Shown: piece by piece, positions 1 to 8,715 of the stretch | Layout of the letters: every line of letters begins with the position of its first letter | How positions within the stretch are numbered: position 1 is the stretch's first letter | Source: Peribacillus kribbensis DSM 17871 | GTDB lineage: Bacteria > Bacillota > Bacilli > Bacillales > DSM-1321 | Direction: 5' to 3' | Length of the DNA stretch: 64,000 nt | NCBI RefSeq assembly: GCF_000430765.1 | Contig: NZ_KE387242.1 | Location: forward strand, 186,001 to 250,000 | The notes under the pieces: model-generated | Database searches by the model: none | Seen by the model: only the letters and a program-made list of their open reading frames with translations | What the model was told of the DNA's origin: nothing | Program-made: the position numbers and the translations under genes

Positions 1-1083
1 CTGGCTGATGAACTCAAAGCGGCTGGAATTCCTACTGCAGAGCTGCTGTATGTAAACAAGTTCGGTCAGAAAATCTGGCAGGAGCCAAGGGGAGAGGCTG
101 CCGGGTATCACTGGCCGCAGTATTCCATTCACCGCGGCAGGCTGCAGATGCTTCTGTTAAAGGCAGTGAAGGAACAAGTGGGGGAGCACTCTGTAAGGAC
201 AGGCCACCATCTTAAATCCTTTCAAATGATGGGAGGAGTCGTGACAGCCCAGTTTGAAAACCGCAAGACCGGGGAGAGCCTTGGTTCATATGGTGCAGAT
301 ATCCTGATTGCGGCTGACGGCATCCATTCGGCTGTCCGGAAATGCTTTTATCCCGATGAGGGGCTTCCTAAATTCAGTGGACGGATTTTGTGGCGCGGTC
401 TGACAGAAGCAGAGCCGTTTTTGACGGGCCGGTCCATGATTATGGCAGGTTATCAGGATCAAAAGTTTGTGGCATATCCTGTTTGTCCCCAGACCGCGCA
501 GGAGGGACGATCTCTTGTCAACTGGATTGCGGAGCTGGCAGTCCCGGGTGAAGGACCTTCCCGTTCTGACTGGAACCGGAAAGTGGAGAAAGATGTCTTT
601 GCAGCTCCTTTTGCAAACTGGGATTTTGGCTGGCTCAATGTTCCCAGATTGATTGAGGAAACAAAAGATGTCTATGAATTTCCAATGGTTGACCGCGACC
701 CGCTGCCTCAGTGGAGCTTTGAACGAGTCACGCTGCTTGGAGATGCAGCGCATCCGATGTACCCGATAGGATCTAATGGGGCTTCACAGGCCATTCTGGA
801 TGCTGATGCCCTTGGAGAGGCCATTTTAGAACATGGAGATGCAGAAACTGCCTTACGGGCTTACGAAGATGCAAGACGTGGACCGACCGCAAACATTGTC
901 TTGGCTAACCGGAAAAACGGTCCGGAAATGGTCATGCAAATTGTTGAAGACCGGGCACCAAATGGCTTTACCAGTTTAAATGATGTGATTACCCAGCGGG
1001 AGCTGGAGGACATCTCGAATCAGTACAAGCAGATTGCCGGCTTTGACCGCGAGAAACTGAATCAAATAGTGGGGGCTCTCTAG
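1..1083 (+). CDS. FAD-dependent monooxygenase, 3' part
   Basis: The frame is open from the first base, so the N-terminus with the Rossmann GxGxxG lies outside the window. What remains has two hallmarks of the PHBH-type flavin monooxygenase family: a DG motif region (ADILIAADGIHSAVR, codons about 98-112 of the visible frame) and the GD motif (LLGDAAHPMYPIGSNGASQA, about codons 246-265) that contacts the FAD ribityl chain. The family uses NAD(P)H and oxygen to hydroxylate small aromatic or similar substrates; the substrate here is not evident. The next gene starts directly after the stop codon, so the two are very likely co-transcribed. Confidence 0.85.
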   Translation: MADELKAAGIPTAELLYVNKFGQKIWQEPRGEAAGYHWPQYSIHRGRLQMLLLKAVKEQVGEHSVRTGHHLKSFQMMGGVVTAQFENRKTGESLGSYGADILIAADGIHSAVRKCFYPDEGLPKFSGRILWRGLTEAEPFLTGRSMIMAGYQDQKFVAYPVCPQTAQEGRSLVNWIAELAVPGEGPSRSDWNRKVEKDVFAAPFANWDFGWLNVPRLIEETKDVYEFPMVDRDPLPQWSFERVTLLGDAAHPMYPIGSNGASQAILDADALGEAILEHGDAETALRAYEDARRGPTANIVLANRKNGPEMVMQIVEDRAPNGFTSLNDVITQRELEDISNQYKQIAGFDREKLNQIVGAL

Positions 1084-1380
1084 ATGATTGAGCATATCGC
1101 TTTATTAAAATTCACTCCGCATACCACCGAGGAGCAGAAAGAAGAGCTCATCACCCGGACGCTTGAGTTGAAAAACATCATCCCCGGTATTGTGGAAATA
1201 CAGCAGGGAACCAACTTTTCCAATCGCAGCAAAGGCTATGAAATGGGATTAACTGTCCGCTTCGAGGACAGAAGCTCACTGGAAAACTACGGCTCACACC
1301 CGGCACATCAGGAGGTCGTTTCTTATCTGAAGGAGATCGGATTAGAGGACAGCATATTTGTAGATTTTGAGATGAAGTGA
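1084..1380 (+). CDS. Dabb family (stress-responsive alpha/beta barrel) protein
   Basis: This 98-residue protein has the Dabb pattern: an N-terminal IEHIALLKF strand, a helix rich in E and K, then GIVEIQQGTNFS and a later FEDRSSLENYGSHPAHQEVV segment. Dabb proteins are small dimeric ferredoxin-like barrels, some acting as cyclases or in stress responses. The start codon follows the stop of the upstream monooxygenase with no gap, so it is probably translationally coupled and may act on the same substrate. That pairing is inference from position only. Confidence 0.8.
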   Translation: MIEHIALLKFTPHTTEEQKEELITRTLELKNIIPGIVEIQQGTNFSNRSKGYEMGLTVRFEDRSSLENYGSHPAHQEVVSYLKEIGLEDSIFVDFEMK

Positions 1381-1452
1381 TTTTTTTACGACTAAGTACT
1401 TTAGTGCTTAAACGCGTTTTAGTATGAGGGATAGTTCCCTCAAGAAGATGTA

Positions 1453-1480
1453 GGCAGCGGATGCTTCCGCTGCCTTTTGA
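1453..1480 (+). terminator. Intrinsic terminator after the Dabb gene
   Basis: A 9-bp GC-rich stem (GGCAGCGGA / TCCGCTGCC) with a 4-base loop is followed by TTTT. It lies about 70 bp after the Dabb stop codon. Confidence 0.6.
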
Positions 1481-1846
1481 TGCGCTGCTGCTGATTTGAT
1501 AGTTCCAGGGCAGAATTCGTGTTCTCATGAAAGAGAGCATATGTTACACTTATTTTATCAGAATTTTCCAAAATTGATGCGGAGGTATTTCGATATACTT
1601 CTTCGCGATTGCTCTTCATTTTGCTGTATATGGATTCTGAGGCTTTTCTTTTAAGAGGCTTTTGATCTTGTGATTTCTTGAACATCTTGTTTAATCCATC
1701 AATATGACAGCTGGAATTAGAACATTAACTTACTCACACCATTATGTAGAGCTTTTTGTTAATTATAGCCGTTCTACTGGATTATTATTATTACAAAATA
1801 ACATATACCCATTAATCCATTCACCGGACTTTTGGTACATAAATGT
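1481..1846. other. Gene-poor intergenic stretch
   Basis: I see no convincing gene. An 81-residue lysine- and serine-rich frame on the minus strand (1440-1685) has no ribosome binding site and runs through the terminator hairpin at 1453, so I do not call it. Confidence 0.4.
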
Positions 1847-1883
1847 GTAAAAAAGGAAAACCTATCCAAAGGATAGGTTTTCC
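1847..1883 (-). terminator. Terminator of the YjcZ-type gene
   Basis: A perfect 13-bp stem (GGAAAACCTATCC / GGATAGGTTTTCC) with an AAA loop is followed on the minus strand by a T-run, directly after the small sporulation gene. Confidence 0.85.
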
Positions 1884-1889
1884 ATATGA

Positions 1890-2033
1890 TTAATAACCGC
1901 CTGCAAATGTTGCTCCGATGATGATAAGCAGGATGAAAAGAACAACGATTAAAGCAAAACCGCTGCCATATCCGCCGCCGCCATATCCGTAGCCGCCATA
2001 CCCGCAGCCGCCATATCCGCCGCAAAAGCCCAT
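1890..2033 (-). CDS. YjcZ-family sporulation protein
   Basis: A 47-residue peptide. The N-terminal half is Gly/Tyr/Cys-rich ([14 protein letters not shown]...). The C-terminal half is one hydrophobic segment ([22 protein letters not shown]). This is the layout of the YjcZ/YuzJ-type small sporulation proteins common in Bacillaceae, which are usually found in spores or forespore membranes. I chose the ATG at 2033 because an AGGAGG site sits 9 bases upstream; a longer in-frame extension has no such site. A strong terminator follows. The precise function of the family is unknown. Confidence 0.85.
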   Translation of the reverse strand: MGFCGGYGGCGYGGYGYGGGGYGSGFALIVVLFILLIIIGATFAGGY

Positions 2034-2151
2034 ACTATACAACCTCCTTTGTCCATGGATTAATAATAAGGTATGAAGGGGAGTCAGATTTGGAATGGGC
2101 AAACAACTATGGCACGGTACAAAAGGCGCTTGTATTACATCACTGTAAAAG

Positions 2152-2180
2152 AAAACCCCCGGAGAAGGATTCTCCAGGGG
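2152..2180 (-). terminator. Orphan intrinsic terminator
   Basis: An 11-bp stem (CCCCCGGAGAA / TCTCCAGGGGG region) is followed on the minus strand by TTTTCTTTT. No minus-strand gene lies upstream of it; the neighbour at 2291 is on the plus strand. It may insulate the yjcZ-type promoter or end a short unannotated RNA. Confidence 0.55.
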
Positions 2181-2290
2181 GCTATGGACTGTATTCGGCT
2201 TGGGGATAATGTATTGTATGCAGCTTGTTTACTTGTGTACAGGCATTTTATCCAGTGAGACAAAAAAGATTGGATAAGGAGTGGAGGGAA

Positions 2291-3415
2291 ATGGAAGTAA
2301 AGGACCAATATCCGTATATTTATTTTTTTGTCCAGCATATCGTTTTCGTTTATAAAATTGAGGGAGGGAATTATTTGACTCTTAAGGATGTGAACGAAAA
2401 AGGAGAATGGCAGACCTATGAAATAGATCGGGGAGAAGAATATAAAGCCTTTCACCACAGAGACCGCTCCCCTCTCGTGGGAAAAGGATATTTTCTAAGC
2501 GAAGTAGATATGGCACGAATGGTTAAAGAGATCAATAAAAGCATTCACAGACACCGAGTGTTAACAAAGAAGCATCATGGTTCCACTCATGAATATGGTC
2601 CTTACCATCTCATTTCTTCAGAATCTTCAGCCGGGGCTTTAAAGGTTGGACTGGATCGTCCGAAGACGGTAATCGGCTTTCCAGACTTTTTTGCATTCGG
2701 TCCTTTGTGGAGTCTTCATGAAAAATCCGGCTGGGACAAGCGTTCTGAATGGTTATTTGAACATATCAATTTTGATTTTCAATCACAATATGAATATGAA
2801 ACTAATATTTCTGCCGCTTTGCAGGCGATAGAAGATATCCCTGAAGATGTGCCGATTTATATTTGGTATGGAACTAATGTAGAGGAACAAATAGGGCTTC
2901 GCTTTTTTATCCATCAAGTAAAAGACAAAACCAATGAGGTTTTCCTCATAAACGCCACTGAATTTTACGAAAAGTCTATGATGCCCGCAGATCAGCATCC
3001 AAACTGCTTTCATACAAATCACATTGATCCTAAAGATTTAAAGGTGATATTCCATGAAAGTAAAAATAACCAGCCTGTTTCTCATGAAGAACTTTGCCGG
3101 CTGCAAAGGGAATGGAGGGAATTGACTTTAACGAAAGAAGTTCTGCGGATTTGGAGTCATGGTGAAATACAGGGAATGAAGGAGGACCATTATGACTCCC
3201 TTATCTTGGATGTCCTGAAACAGATGCACTATAATCAGCCCGCCAAAGACTTTATGAAGACTGGGAGTGTAATCGGAACGATCTTAGGTACAATAGATGA
3301 ATTGATCAGTGACTCTTTTCTCGAGTACAGAATCCGGCATTTGGTTTATAGCGGAGTATTGGAGCTGAAGGGTGTGCCGAAATCCATGAGACATTACAGT
3401 GTGAAGGTTCGCTGA
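2291..3415 (+). CDS. DUF1835 and DUF3658 domain-containing protein
   Basis: A 374-residue soluble protein. The central part (roughly residues 110-240: YHLISSESSAGALKVGL, then GFPDFFAFGPLW and IPIYIWYGTNVEEQ-like text) matches the DUF1835 pattern. The C-terminal part (about 265-370, including LQREWRELT, LRIWSHGEIQ and the EYRIRHLVYSGVLELKG end) matches DUF3658. The two domains occur together in many Bacillus proteins of unknown function. The ATG at 2291 is preceded by GGAGTGGAGGG; the 22-codon upstream extension has no good site. It appears monocistronic. Confidence 0.8.
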   Translation: MEVKDQYPYIYFFVQHIVFVYKIEGGNYLTLKDVNEKGEWQTYEIDRGEEYKAFHHRDRSPLVGKGYFLSEVDMARMVKEINKSIHRHRVLTKKHHGSTHEYGPYHLISSESSAGALKVGLDRPKTVIGFPDFFAFGPLWSLHEKSGWDKRSEWLFEHINFDFQSQYEYETNISAALQAIEDIPEDVPIYIWYGTNVEEQIGLRFFIHQVKDKTNEVFLINATEFYEKSMMPADQHPNCFHTNHIDPKDLKVIFHESKNNQPVSHEELCRLQREWRELTLTKEVLRIWSHGEIQGMKEDHYDSLILDVLKQMHYNQPAKDFMKTGSVIGTILGTIDELISDSFLEYRIRHLVYSGVLELKGVPKSMRHYSVKVR

Positions 3416-3452
3416 CTCGATATGTTCGAATGACTGGCTGTGATTAATATCC

Positions 3453-3662
3453 TTAATATGGAAAAATGAAAAACGTCCATGGATTATCTTTTTTACTCTT
3501 GTCAAACATGAAAAACGTTAGTATGCAAAAGACTAGTGTAAAAAGAGAAATACCGAATTGAGGAAACAAAAAAGCAATTTTACTCATGATCAAACCTGAA
3601 ATACCGTATGGATTTTGAGTTGAAATTTCATCTGTATAATCTCTATCATTGAGATAAATCAT
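3453..3662 (-). CDS. Small single-pass membrane protein, hypothetical
   Basis: A possible 69-residue protein with a polar N-terminus, a hydrophobic stretch (IAFLFPQFGISLFTLVFCILTFFMF) and a short basic tail. The ATG at 3662 has a GGGGGGATAG site 9 bases upstream; a TTG extension to 3713 has none. I do not recognise the family. It stands alone between oppositely oriented genes, so the call rests only on the site and the membrane segment. Confidence 0.4.
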   Translation of the reverse strand: MIYLNDRDYTDEISTQNPYGISGLIMSKIAFLFPQFGISLFTLVFCILTFFMFDKSKKDNPWTFFIFPY

Positions 3663-3803
3663 TGTTTCTATCCCCCCGTACATCTCTATCTTTTTGCCTG
3701 TTGAGGAAATCAATAATTTTTTTCATAATTTGTCACTTCTTTTGCAAAGTATTTTCCACACTTTGTAGCTGTTGTTGACTGGGGATATTGATCAATCACT
3801 AAA

Positions 3804-3842
3804 AAAGAAGAAACTCCCGGCAGCTCGCCGGGAATTTCTTCT
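3804..3842 (-). terminator. Terminator of yfmQ
   Basis: A long hairpin with a CCCGGC/GCCGGG core and flanking AAGAAGAAA/TTTCTTCTT arms is followed on the minus strand by a T-run. It sits just downstream of the yfmQ stop codon. Confidence 0.8.
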
Positions 3843-3859
3843 TCCTAGATAAGTATTCA

Positions 3860-4312
3860 TCAAGCTTGTTCCATTTGGGGCCTTCCACCAGCGGCCATTG
3901 CAGAAAGCTCCTCAGACCTTATGCGGTAAGAAACCACCTTCTTCTTGAACTGCTTGACAACATCGATATGCTCCTCATAACTGTAGACAAAAAGCTGTAC
4001 TTGCAGTTTCTTTCTTTTAATCCCGATCACAAATGGAATGACATCTGTGTCAGGCTGAAGAAACAGTTTTTCGTTTCCTGGGAATATCCAATGTTTTTCT
4101 AAAAATGAAGCTTCATTCCAGGCGTCAATGAATGTCTGTTTTTCGCCTTCTTTTAGCTGCGTTTCGTTAAAGGTTATAACTGTATCCTTTGGTTTCAGCT
4201 TTGGATGAAGTTCGAATTTATCTAATGCCCATGCGACCAATGCGCTCGGGGGACTCAATAAAAATTTCACAACAACTGCTGCTACAATTGAAATAAATAC
4301 TGTCCATGTCAT
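3860..4312 (-). CDS. yfmQ: YfmQ family protein
   Basis: This 150-residue protein begins with a membrane anchor (MTWTVFISIVAAVVVKFLLSPPSALVAWAL). A soluble domain follows, with alternating strands (KLKPKDTVITFNETQLKEGEK, then VQLFVYSYEEHIDVVKQFKKKVVSYRI). Length and sequence resemble B. subtilis YfmQ, a protein of unknown function. The site AAGGAGTGA lies 9 bases before the ATG. It is monocistronic, with its own terminator. The family assignment is from memory of the sequence pattern. Confidence 0.7.
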   Translation of the reverse strand: MTWTVFISIVAAVVVKFLLSPPSALVAWALDKFELHPKLKPKDTVITFNETQLKEGEKQTFIDAWNEASFLEKHWIFPGNEKLFLQPDTDVIPFVIGIKRKKLQVQLFVYSYEEHIDVVKQFKKKVVSYRIRSEELSAMAAGGRPQMEQA

Positions 4313-4496
4313 ACAGGTTCACTCCTTGATGATCAGTCCGATGATTTCCCTGGTTAGGTATACTAAATATAGCATAAGATAATTTGAAATAGAGTAAATA
4401 TCCAATTTCTAATATTTTTAACCATCCTTTATATTATAATGGAATATTATATACTTGTTAAGGATAGGACAGGGCCGTTTTTAAAAATCATAGTTC

Positions 4497-4525
4497 TTGA
4501 CATAAAAAAGTTCAGCATATATAGT
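4497..4525 (+). promoter_or_regulatory. SigA-type promoter of the T-box transcript
   Basis: TTGACA (4497-4502) and TATAGT (4520-4525) are separated by exactly 17 bases, close to the vegetative consensus. This places the start of the T-box leader near 4532. Confidence 0.75.
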
Positions 4526-4531
4526 GAAACG

Positions 4532-4830
4532 TATGAATTTAGAACTTTCTAATAATTTAATTTTTTGAAAGCATTGAACGGGAATAGTAAAAGCGGAAAC
4601 TAGAAAAAGAGAGCTGCGGGTTGGTGTGACGCAGTCTATGATCCCTTTGAACTCGCCCTGGAGCTGCATGGCAGAAGGAATGTCCCTATGCCATGCCGAT
4701 TGACCCACGTTACAGGGTGCCAAAAAAGCAGGATTCAAACAGGATCAAAAAGAGTGGTACCGCGGTTAGCTACAGGCTTATCGTCTCTTTTCTCATTAAA
4801 AATGAGATAAAAGATGATGGGCCTTTTCTA
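4532..4830 (+). promoter_or_regulatory. T-box leader, leucine (CUC) specifier likely
   Basis: The leader contains AGTA-like and AGAGAGCTG stem I elements near 4587-4620 and the T-box core AGAGTGGTACCGCGGTTA at 4751-4768, with the antiterminator partners AAAGAG/CTCTTT. A competing terminator hairpin (arms about 4780-4797 and 4803-4820) lies before the permease gene. In stem I, GAA-CTC-GCC at 4649-4657 fits the usual GAA-NNN-ACC specifier loop, giving CUC, a leucine codon. Uncharged tRNA-Leu would then stabilise the antiterminator and switch on the permease. The T-box identity is secure; the specifier reading is inference. Confidence 0.88.
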
Positions 4831-4894
4831 TTTTTATCGGCCCTGGCTGTAAGGAAGCAGCCAGGGATGAGAGTGATCAATGGAGGTTAGAGTA

Positions 4895-6256
4895 ATGAAA
4901 AAGGACAACATGAGTTTGCAGCGGACCATGACCTCGCGCCATATCATGATGATGGCTTTAGGGGGAAGCATTGGCGCCGGATTATTTAAAGGAAGCAGTT
5001 CAGCCATTGATATGGCGGGGCCATCTGTTATTGTTGCCTATTTAATTGGCGGAATTATTTTATTATTCATTATGCAGGGCTTAGCTGAAATGGCTGTCCG
5101 CAACAGCAAAGCTCGTACGTTCCGCGACCTGATTCAATCAGCCCTGGGACATTTTCCCGCTTATTTTCTTGATTGGATTTATTGGAAGATGTGGGTGTTA
5201 AACATTGCTGCAGAAGCCGTAGTTGCAGCAATCTTCCTTCAATATTGGCTGCCCCATTATCCTATATGGATGCTGGCTTTAGTGGTTTCGGCAATTGTTA
5301 CCATCATTAATCTGCTGTCTGTTAAAATTTTTGCCGAAACAGAATACTGGCTAGCATTAATCAAAATCAGCGTTATTATGATCTTTATTCTGGCCGGATT
5401 ATTGCTATTATTTGTTACATTTGGCCATCATTCAGCTCCTGGCTTTTCTAACTTATCAAGTCATGGAGGATTCTTTCCGAAAGGGCCTGGTGGTCTCATC
5501 ACCGCTATGCTGGTCGTCATTTATTCCTATGGCGGTACGGAAATTATCGGCGTAACCCTGGCTGAGACGAAGGATCCGGAGAAAGTGGTGCCAAAAGCGG
5601 TTCGCGGTACATTAACAAGGATCATCGCTTTTTATCTGTTCCCTTTCTTTATTATCGTCAGCTTGATACCATGGAACAAGGTAAACTCTGTTCAAGAAAG
5701 TCCGTTCGTTTCTGTGTTTAAGATGATCGGCATTCCCGGCGCCGACCATATTATGAATGCAGTCATCCTATTAGCGATTTTATCATCGATGAACTCAGGG
5801 CTGTACGGCTCATCCCGCGTCCTGTATACCCAGGCTGTGGACGGCAGGGTTCCGCAGATTTTTGCGAAGCTGTCCGGAAAGAAAGTGCCTGTTTACTCGA
5901 TCTTAATGTGCACGTCCTCCTTAAATGCGGGAGTGCTGATCTCCTTATTTGCAGGAAGCAAAACATTTGAATATCTGATGGGATCCCTTGGCTATACCGT
6001 CCTTTTCATCTGGCTGATCATCGCCTTTGCCCATTTGAAATCACGGAAGCTTCAGCCTGACGTTTCATCAGGCTATCATGTAAAATGGTTTCCCTACACA
6101 ACATGGCTGGCCATCATTACATTGATTTCCATCCTGATTGGTGTCATTTTCACCACATCGGCTGTGATCACAAGTATAACCCTTGGGATTTATCTATTCA
6201 TCAGCCTGACATATATTGTGAGGACCCGCTTTGTTCATGCGGCCATGGAGTCATAA
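4895..6256 (+). CDS. yvbW: APC-family amino acid permease, probable leucine/branched-chain type (YvbW-like)
   Basis: This 453-residue membrane protein has about 12 hydrophobic segments. Near the N-terminus it carries the amino acid-polyamine-organocation signature GGSIGAGLFKGSSSAI, followed by IVAYLIGGIILLFIMQGLAEMAV. The family imports amino acids with protons. The Leu-type T-box upstream argues for leucine or related uptake. B. subtilis yvbW is also an APC permease behind a Leu T-box, hence the symbol. I prefer the ATG at 4895, with GGAGG 8 bases upstream, over the ATG at 4880, which overlaps that site. A terminator follows at 6280. Confidence 0.8.
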   Translation: MKKDNMSLQRTMTSRHIMMMALGGSIGAGLFKGSSSAIDMAGPSVIVAYLIGGIILLFIMQGLAEMAVRNSKARTFRDLIQSALGHFPAYFLDWIYWKMWVLNIAAEAVVAAIFLQYWLPHYPIWMLALVVSAIVTIINLLSVKIFAETEYWLALIKISVIMIFILAGLLLLFVTFGHHSAPGFSNLSSHGGFFPKGPGGLITAMLVVIYSYGGTEIIGVTLAETKDPEKVVPKAVRGTLTRIIAFYLFPFFIIVSLIPWNKVNSVQESPFVSVFKMIGIPGADHIMNAVILLAILSSMNSGLYGSSRVLYTQAVDGRVPQIFAKLSGKKVPVYSILMCTSSLNAGVLISLFAGSKTFEYLMGSLGYTVLFIWLIIAFAHLKSRKLQPDVSSGYHVKWFPYTTWLAIITLISILIGVIFTTSAVITSITLGIYLFISLTYIVRTRFVHAAMES

Positions 6257-6279
6257 AGCAGTGTAAAAAACACGAGGAT

Positions 6280-6308
6280 AGACGTATGAATGGGCATACG
6301 TCTTTTTC
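6280..6308 (+). terminator. Terminator of the permease gene
   Basis: A perfect 9-bp stem (AGACGTATG / CATACGTCT) with a 6-base loop is followed by TTTTTC. Confidence 0.85.
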
Positions 6309-6375
6309 TTTATATATGGCGGTTTCTGCTTTTGCTGTCCCTTGGATCATAGCCTATTCACCCTGACGGATAGAT

Positions 6376-6560
6376 AGAGGGAGAAATTCCCCTTAATTAG
6401 TAAATTGGGTTAAAAACAGCTGAAATAAAGGGAGAAATTCCCTTTATTAACTCGAAAAATAGAAAAATATATAATTTTTCATTGAATAAGAGTAAAATCT
6501 CCCCTTATTTAACCCCAAACAAGCTCCATTCTGCATTTAAGGGTAAAATCTCCCCTTATT
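6376..6560 (+). repeat. Dispersed four-palindrome repeat, copy A
   Basis: This 185-bp AT-rich element holds four short hairpins built on AAGGG...CCCTT (near 6376-6397, 6424-6448, 6485-6509 and 6538-6560). The order, spacing and much of the sequence match the copies at 26359-26551 (inverted) and 53961-54154. For example, the motif CAAGCTCCAT between boxes 3 and 4 recurs. It lies between convergent genes and contains no reading frame. Confidence 0.8.
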
Positions 6561-6601
6561 TTTTTGTTTGCTGATACCGGATATGTATCTTGATAAAAAT
6601 T

Positions 6602-7003
6602 TTACCCTTCAGCCTGGGCTAAATAGTACTTTAGGTTCCCGTCATAGTCTACAATTAAAACATCATTCCGTTCTTCCGCAGAATAGATTTTGGTCCCGGC
6701 AGGAAGTGTATTGGCTGTGCCGTCTTTAAAAGATTGCTGAGATGTTTGAGAAATTTCTCCTATGAGCACTTTTTTAGTGAGCTGTAATTTATTTACCCAC
6801 TCCACACCAATGGCGTATATCGTTCCATCCCATTGAAAAATGTCTGCATGCTTATTTAAACGTAAAACCTCGTCTGCATCAGGCTTCTTACTAGTAACGG
6901 TTATTTCCGCGGGTTTACTATGTATGTCAGTACAGCCGGATAAGTAGAACACACTTCCTAACAAAAATAGACTTGCTAAAACCTGCATGCCTGTTTTTCT
7001 CAT
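6602..7003 (-). CDS. Lipoprotein, hypothetical
   Basis: This 133-residue protein has a lipoprotein signal peptide: MRKTGMQ, a hydrophobic core and a lipobox ending in LSGC, so the mature chain should start at Cys24 and be anchored on the outer face of the membrane. The mature domain ends in strands such as YAIGVEWVN, VLIGEI and VLIVDYDGNLKYYLAQ. I cannot name the family. AGGTGAAGATCA precedes the ATG. It appears monocistronic. Confidence 0.7.
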   Translation of the reverse strand: MRKTGMQVLASLFLLGSVFYLSGCTDIHSKPAEITVTSKKPDADEVLRLNKHADIFQWDGTIYAIGVEWVNKLQLTKKVLIGEISQTSQQSFKDGTANTLPAGTKIYSAEERNDVLIVDYDGNLKYYLAQAEG

Positions 7004-7394
7004 TGATCTTCACCTTTCTTGAAGGGTATTTTGACATTTATTCGGACACTGGTTTAGTTTTTGGCTATTTTACAAGGCGGCGATCAAGAATGATAAAACT
7101 CATCGATTTATTTACAATACAACACATCCGAAATTAGATATATTCCTTTGAACAAGGAGTTGGGGTTTAAAACCGAGTATTTTCCATAGAGTTTATTTCA
7201 ATAATATAGATAGGAATACCATCTCTCACAATTCGATGACCGATGCAGAAAGATAGATTTTAAAAAGATACAATGACTGTATTTGGGAGTATGACAGACC
7301 TGACATGGAAAAGTTATTTCATTAATGTTGTTTAGATACCTTAAGATACTCCTGTATGTATTTGGATACATTAATAGTCTGGAGGTGAACATGA
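7004..7394. other. Intergenic region without a recognised feature
   Basis: An AT-rich stretch that should carry divergent promoters for the lipoprotein gene and the small gene at 7395. I found no consensus promoter pair or structured element in it. Confidence 0.4.
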
Positions 7395-7592
7395 ATGGCG
7401 GAAAGAAACCAAAATCAGGACTATTCTTGTGAGAATACTTCGCTTGAAAATATCGATGCCACACCTGGAATGGACGCAAAGGCGACATGCGAAAATCAGG
7501 CGGAAGCGGCTAGGCACCAAGCTGGTTCATCAGGTTCAGGAACAGAATTTGCGAGTACAGACAACGTAACCACCAGAAAACTGGAGCCTTAA
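7395..7592 (+). CDS. Small hydrophilic protein, hypothetical
   Basis: A 65-residue polar protein rich in Asn, Gln, Glu, Ala and Ser, with no membrane segment and two cysteines. GGAGGTGAAC lies 9 bases before the ATG and a good terminator follows 11 bases after the stop, so it looks like a complete small transcription unit. Its low-complexity, probably disordered composition resembles small sporulation-related proteins, but I do not recognise a family. Confidence 0.6.
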   Translation: MAERNQNQDYSCENTSLENIDATPGMDAKATCENQAEAARHQAGSSGSGTEFASTDNVTTRKLEP

Positions 7593-7603
7593 AATCCTAA
7601 GAG

Positions 7604-7630
7604 AAGACATCCAATGTGGGTGTCTTTTTT
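7604..7630 (+). terminator. Terminator of the 65-residue gene
   Basis: A 9-bp stem (AAGACATCC / GGGTGTCTT, one G-T pair) is followed by a T-run. Confidence 0.8.
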
Positions 7631-7659
7631 CCTGCTTCAAGGATAAATTTCATAACGAA

Positions 7660-8140
7660 CTTTTATCGGTAAGCGGCTTTTCCGAGTTCAGCCATCAGCA
7701 GGGGATGATACCCAATTCGAGGATTTTAAGAAGTGAGGTCATACCAGCCACTAAGTATATTGCGGACCATCTCCATATCGATGAGGGAAGTCCGGTCCTT
7801 GAGCTGGCGCGCCTTATGTATGTAAATGAACGTGCCCTTTTCCATGATACCGCGCATTATTCATTAATCCGCTTTCCGGATTTAGAAAAGAAAATTGCAA
7901 GGGACGAGTCTACATATAAAATTCTATTAGAGGAATAACAGACCGAAATCGTCACCAACGATAAAATCATTGATGTGATCAGTGCCACAAAAGAGTATGC
8001 GGGTTATTTAGAATGTTATTGGGGCCAACCTTTTTAGGATTCTGAAAATTGCTTTTGATCTGAATGATGAGCCCGTCCATCTTTCAACCTTCTTATGTGA
8101 AACGAATAAGGTAAATCTTACGGTTCATCGCGCAAAATAG
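7660..8140 (+). pseudogene. Decayed GntR-family regulator (UTRA domain remnant)
   Basis: From 7660 the translation gives the end of a linker and the UTRA ligand-binding domain of GntR/HutC-type regulators (FSEFSHQQGMIPNSRIL, ATKYIADHLHIDEGSPVLEL). An in-frame TAA at about 7936 interrupts it. Homology continues (TEIVTNDKIIDVISATKEYAG), then a second disruption near 8025 shifts the frame before the end LNDEPVHLSTFLCETNKVNL. The DNA-binding winged helix is missing. The gene is therefore dead, and what it controlled cannot be read from the neighbours. Confidence 0.75.
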
Positions 8141-8170
8141 TTCATGCTTACCTCAGCATGGACTTTTTTC
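8139..8170 (+). terminator. Terminator after the dead GntR gene
   Basis: The stem GTTCATGC/GCATGGAC with an 8-base loop is followed by TTTTTT. It survives although the gene is broken. Confidence 0.75.
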
Positions 8171-8175
8171 TGCAT

Positions 8176-8535
8176 TCACGGGATGTAGTTTTGATAAAAC
8201 CATTTATGAATGCGCACTACGGTTCCAATCGGGACCATTGAAGATAGCTCCTGGACATCTGCATTTTGCATCCGGATACATCCATGAGACATATCTCTGC
8301 CGATGGAAGAAGGATCATCGGTTCCATGTATTCCGTAAGTGGGCTTGGATAAGCCCATCCACATTACCCCAAACGGACCGCCTGGATTGGGCTGCTTGTT
8401 TATGATTTTATAGGTCCCCTCTGGAGTAGGAGTCAGCATTTTTCCCACAGCGATTGGGTAGGCCTTTATCAATCTGATGCCGTCCATAACATATAATTGG
8501 TGATTTTTTGTGGAGATTTCAATCCGTGCTGCCAT
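8176..8535 (-). CDS. L,D-transpeptidase (YkuD domain)
   Basis: A protein of about 119 residues consisting of one YkuD catalytic domain. The conserved [12 protein letters not shown] and SHGCIRM motifs supply the His and the nucleophilic Cys. These enzymes make 3-3 peptidoglycan crosslinks or attach proteins to the wall. I see no signal peptide and no LysM domain, which is usual for the short Bacillus forms. The ATG at 8535 has GGGGTGGA just upstream; a 14-codon extension has no site. Confidence 0.85.
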   Translation of the reverse strand: MAARIEISTKNHQLYVMDGIRLIKAYPIAVGKMLTPTPEGTYKIINKQPNPGGPFGVMWMGLSKPTYGIHGTDDPSSIGRDMSHGCIRMQNADVQELSSMVPIGTVVRIHKWFYQNYIP

Positions 8536-8715
8536 GAGATCCACCCCATACATGGTTTTATATAGTGTATGAAGCATTCATGATTAATGAGCCGAAATTG
8601 GAAGCTTATTATTTGAGGCTCTAAGAATATGCAGCGGATGTTCGGTGAAACTTTTGAACCATTGCATTGTATACACAATGAGAAACCCATTTTATCTAAA
8701 TCGAGGTGATTGTAT

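Noticed and set aside
1440-1685. 81-codon minus-strand frame rich in Lys and Ser
   Set aside because: No ribosome binding site and it runs through the terminator hairpin at 1453-1480.
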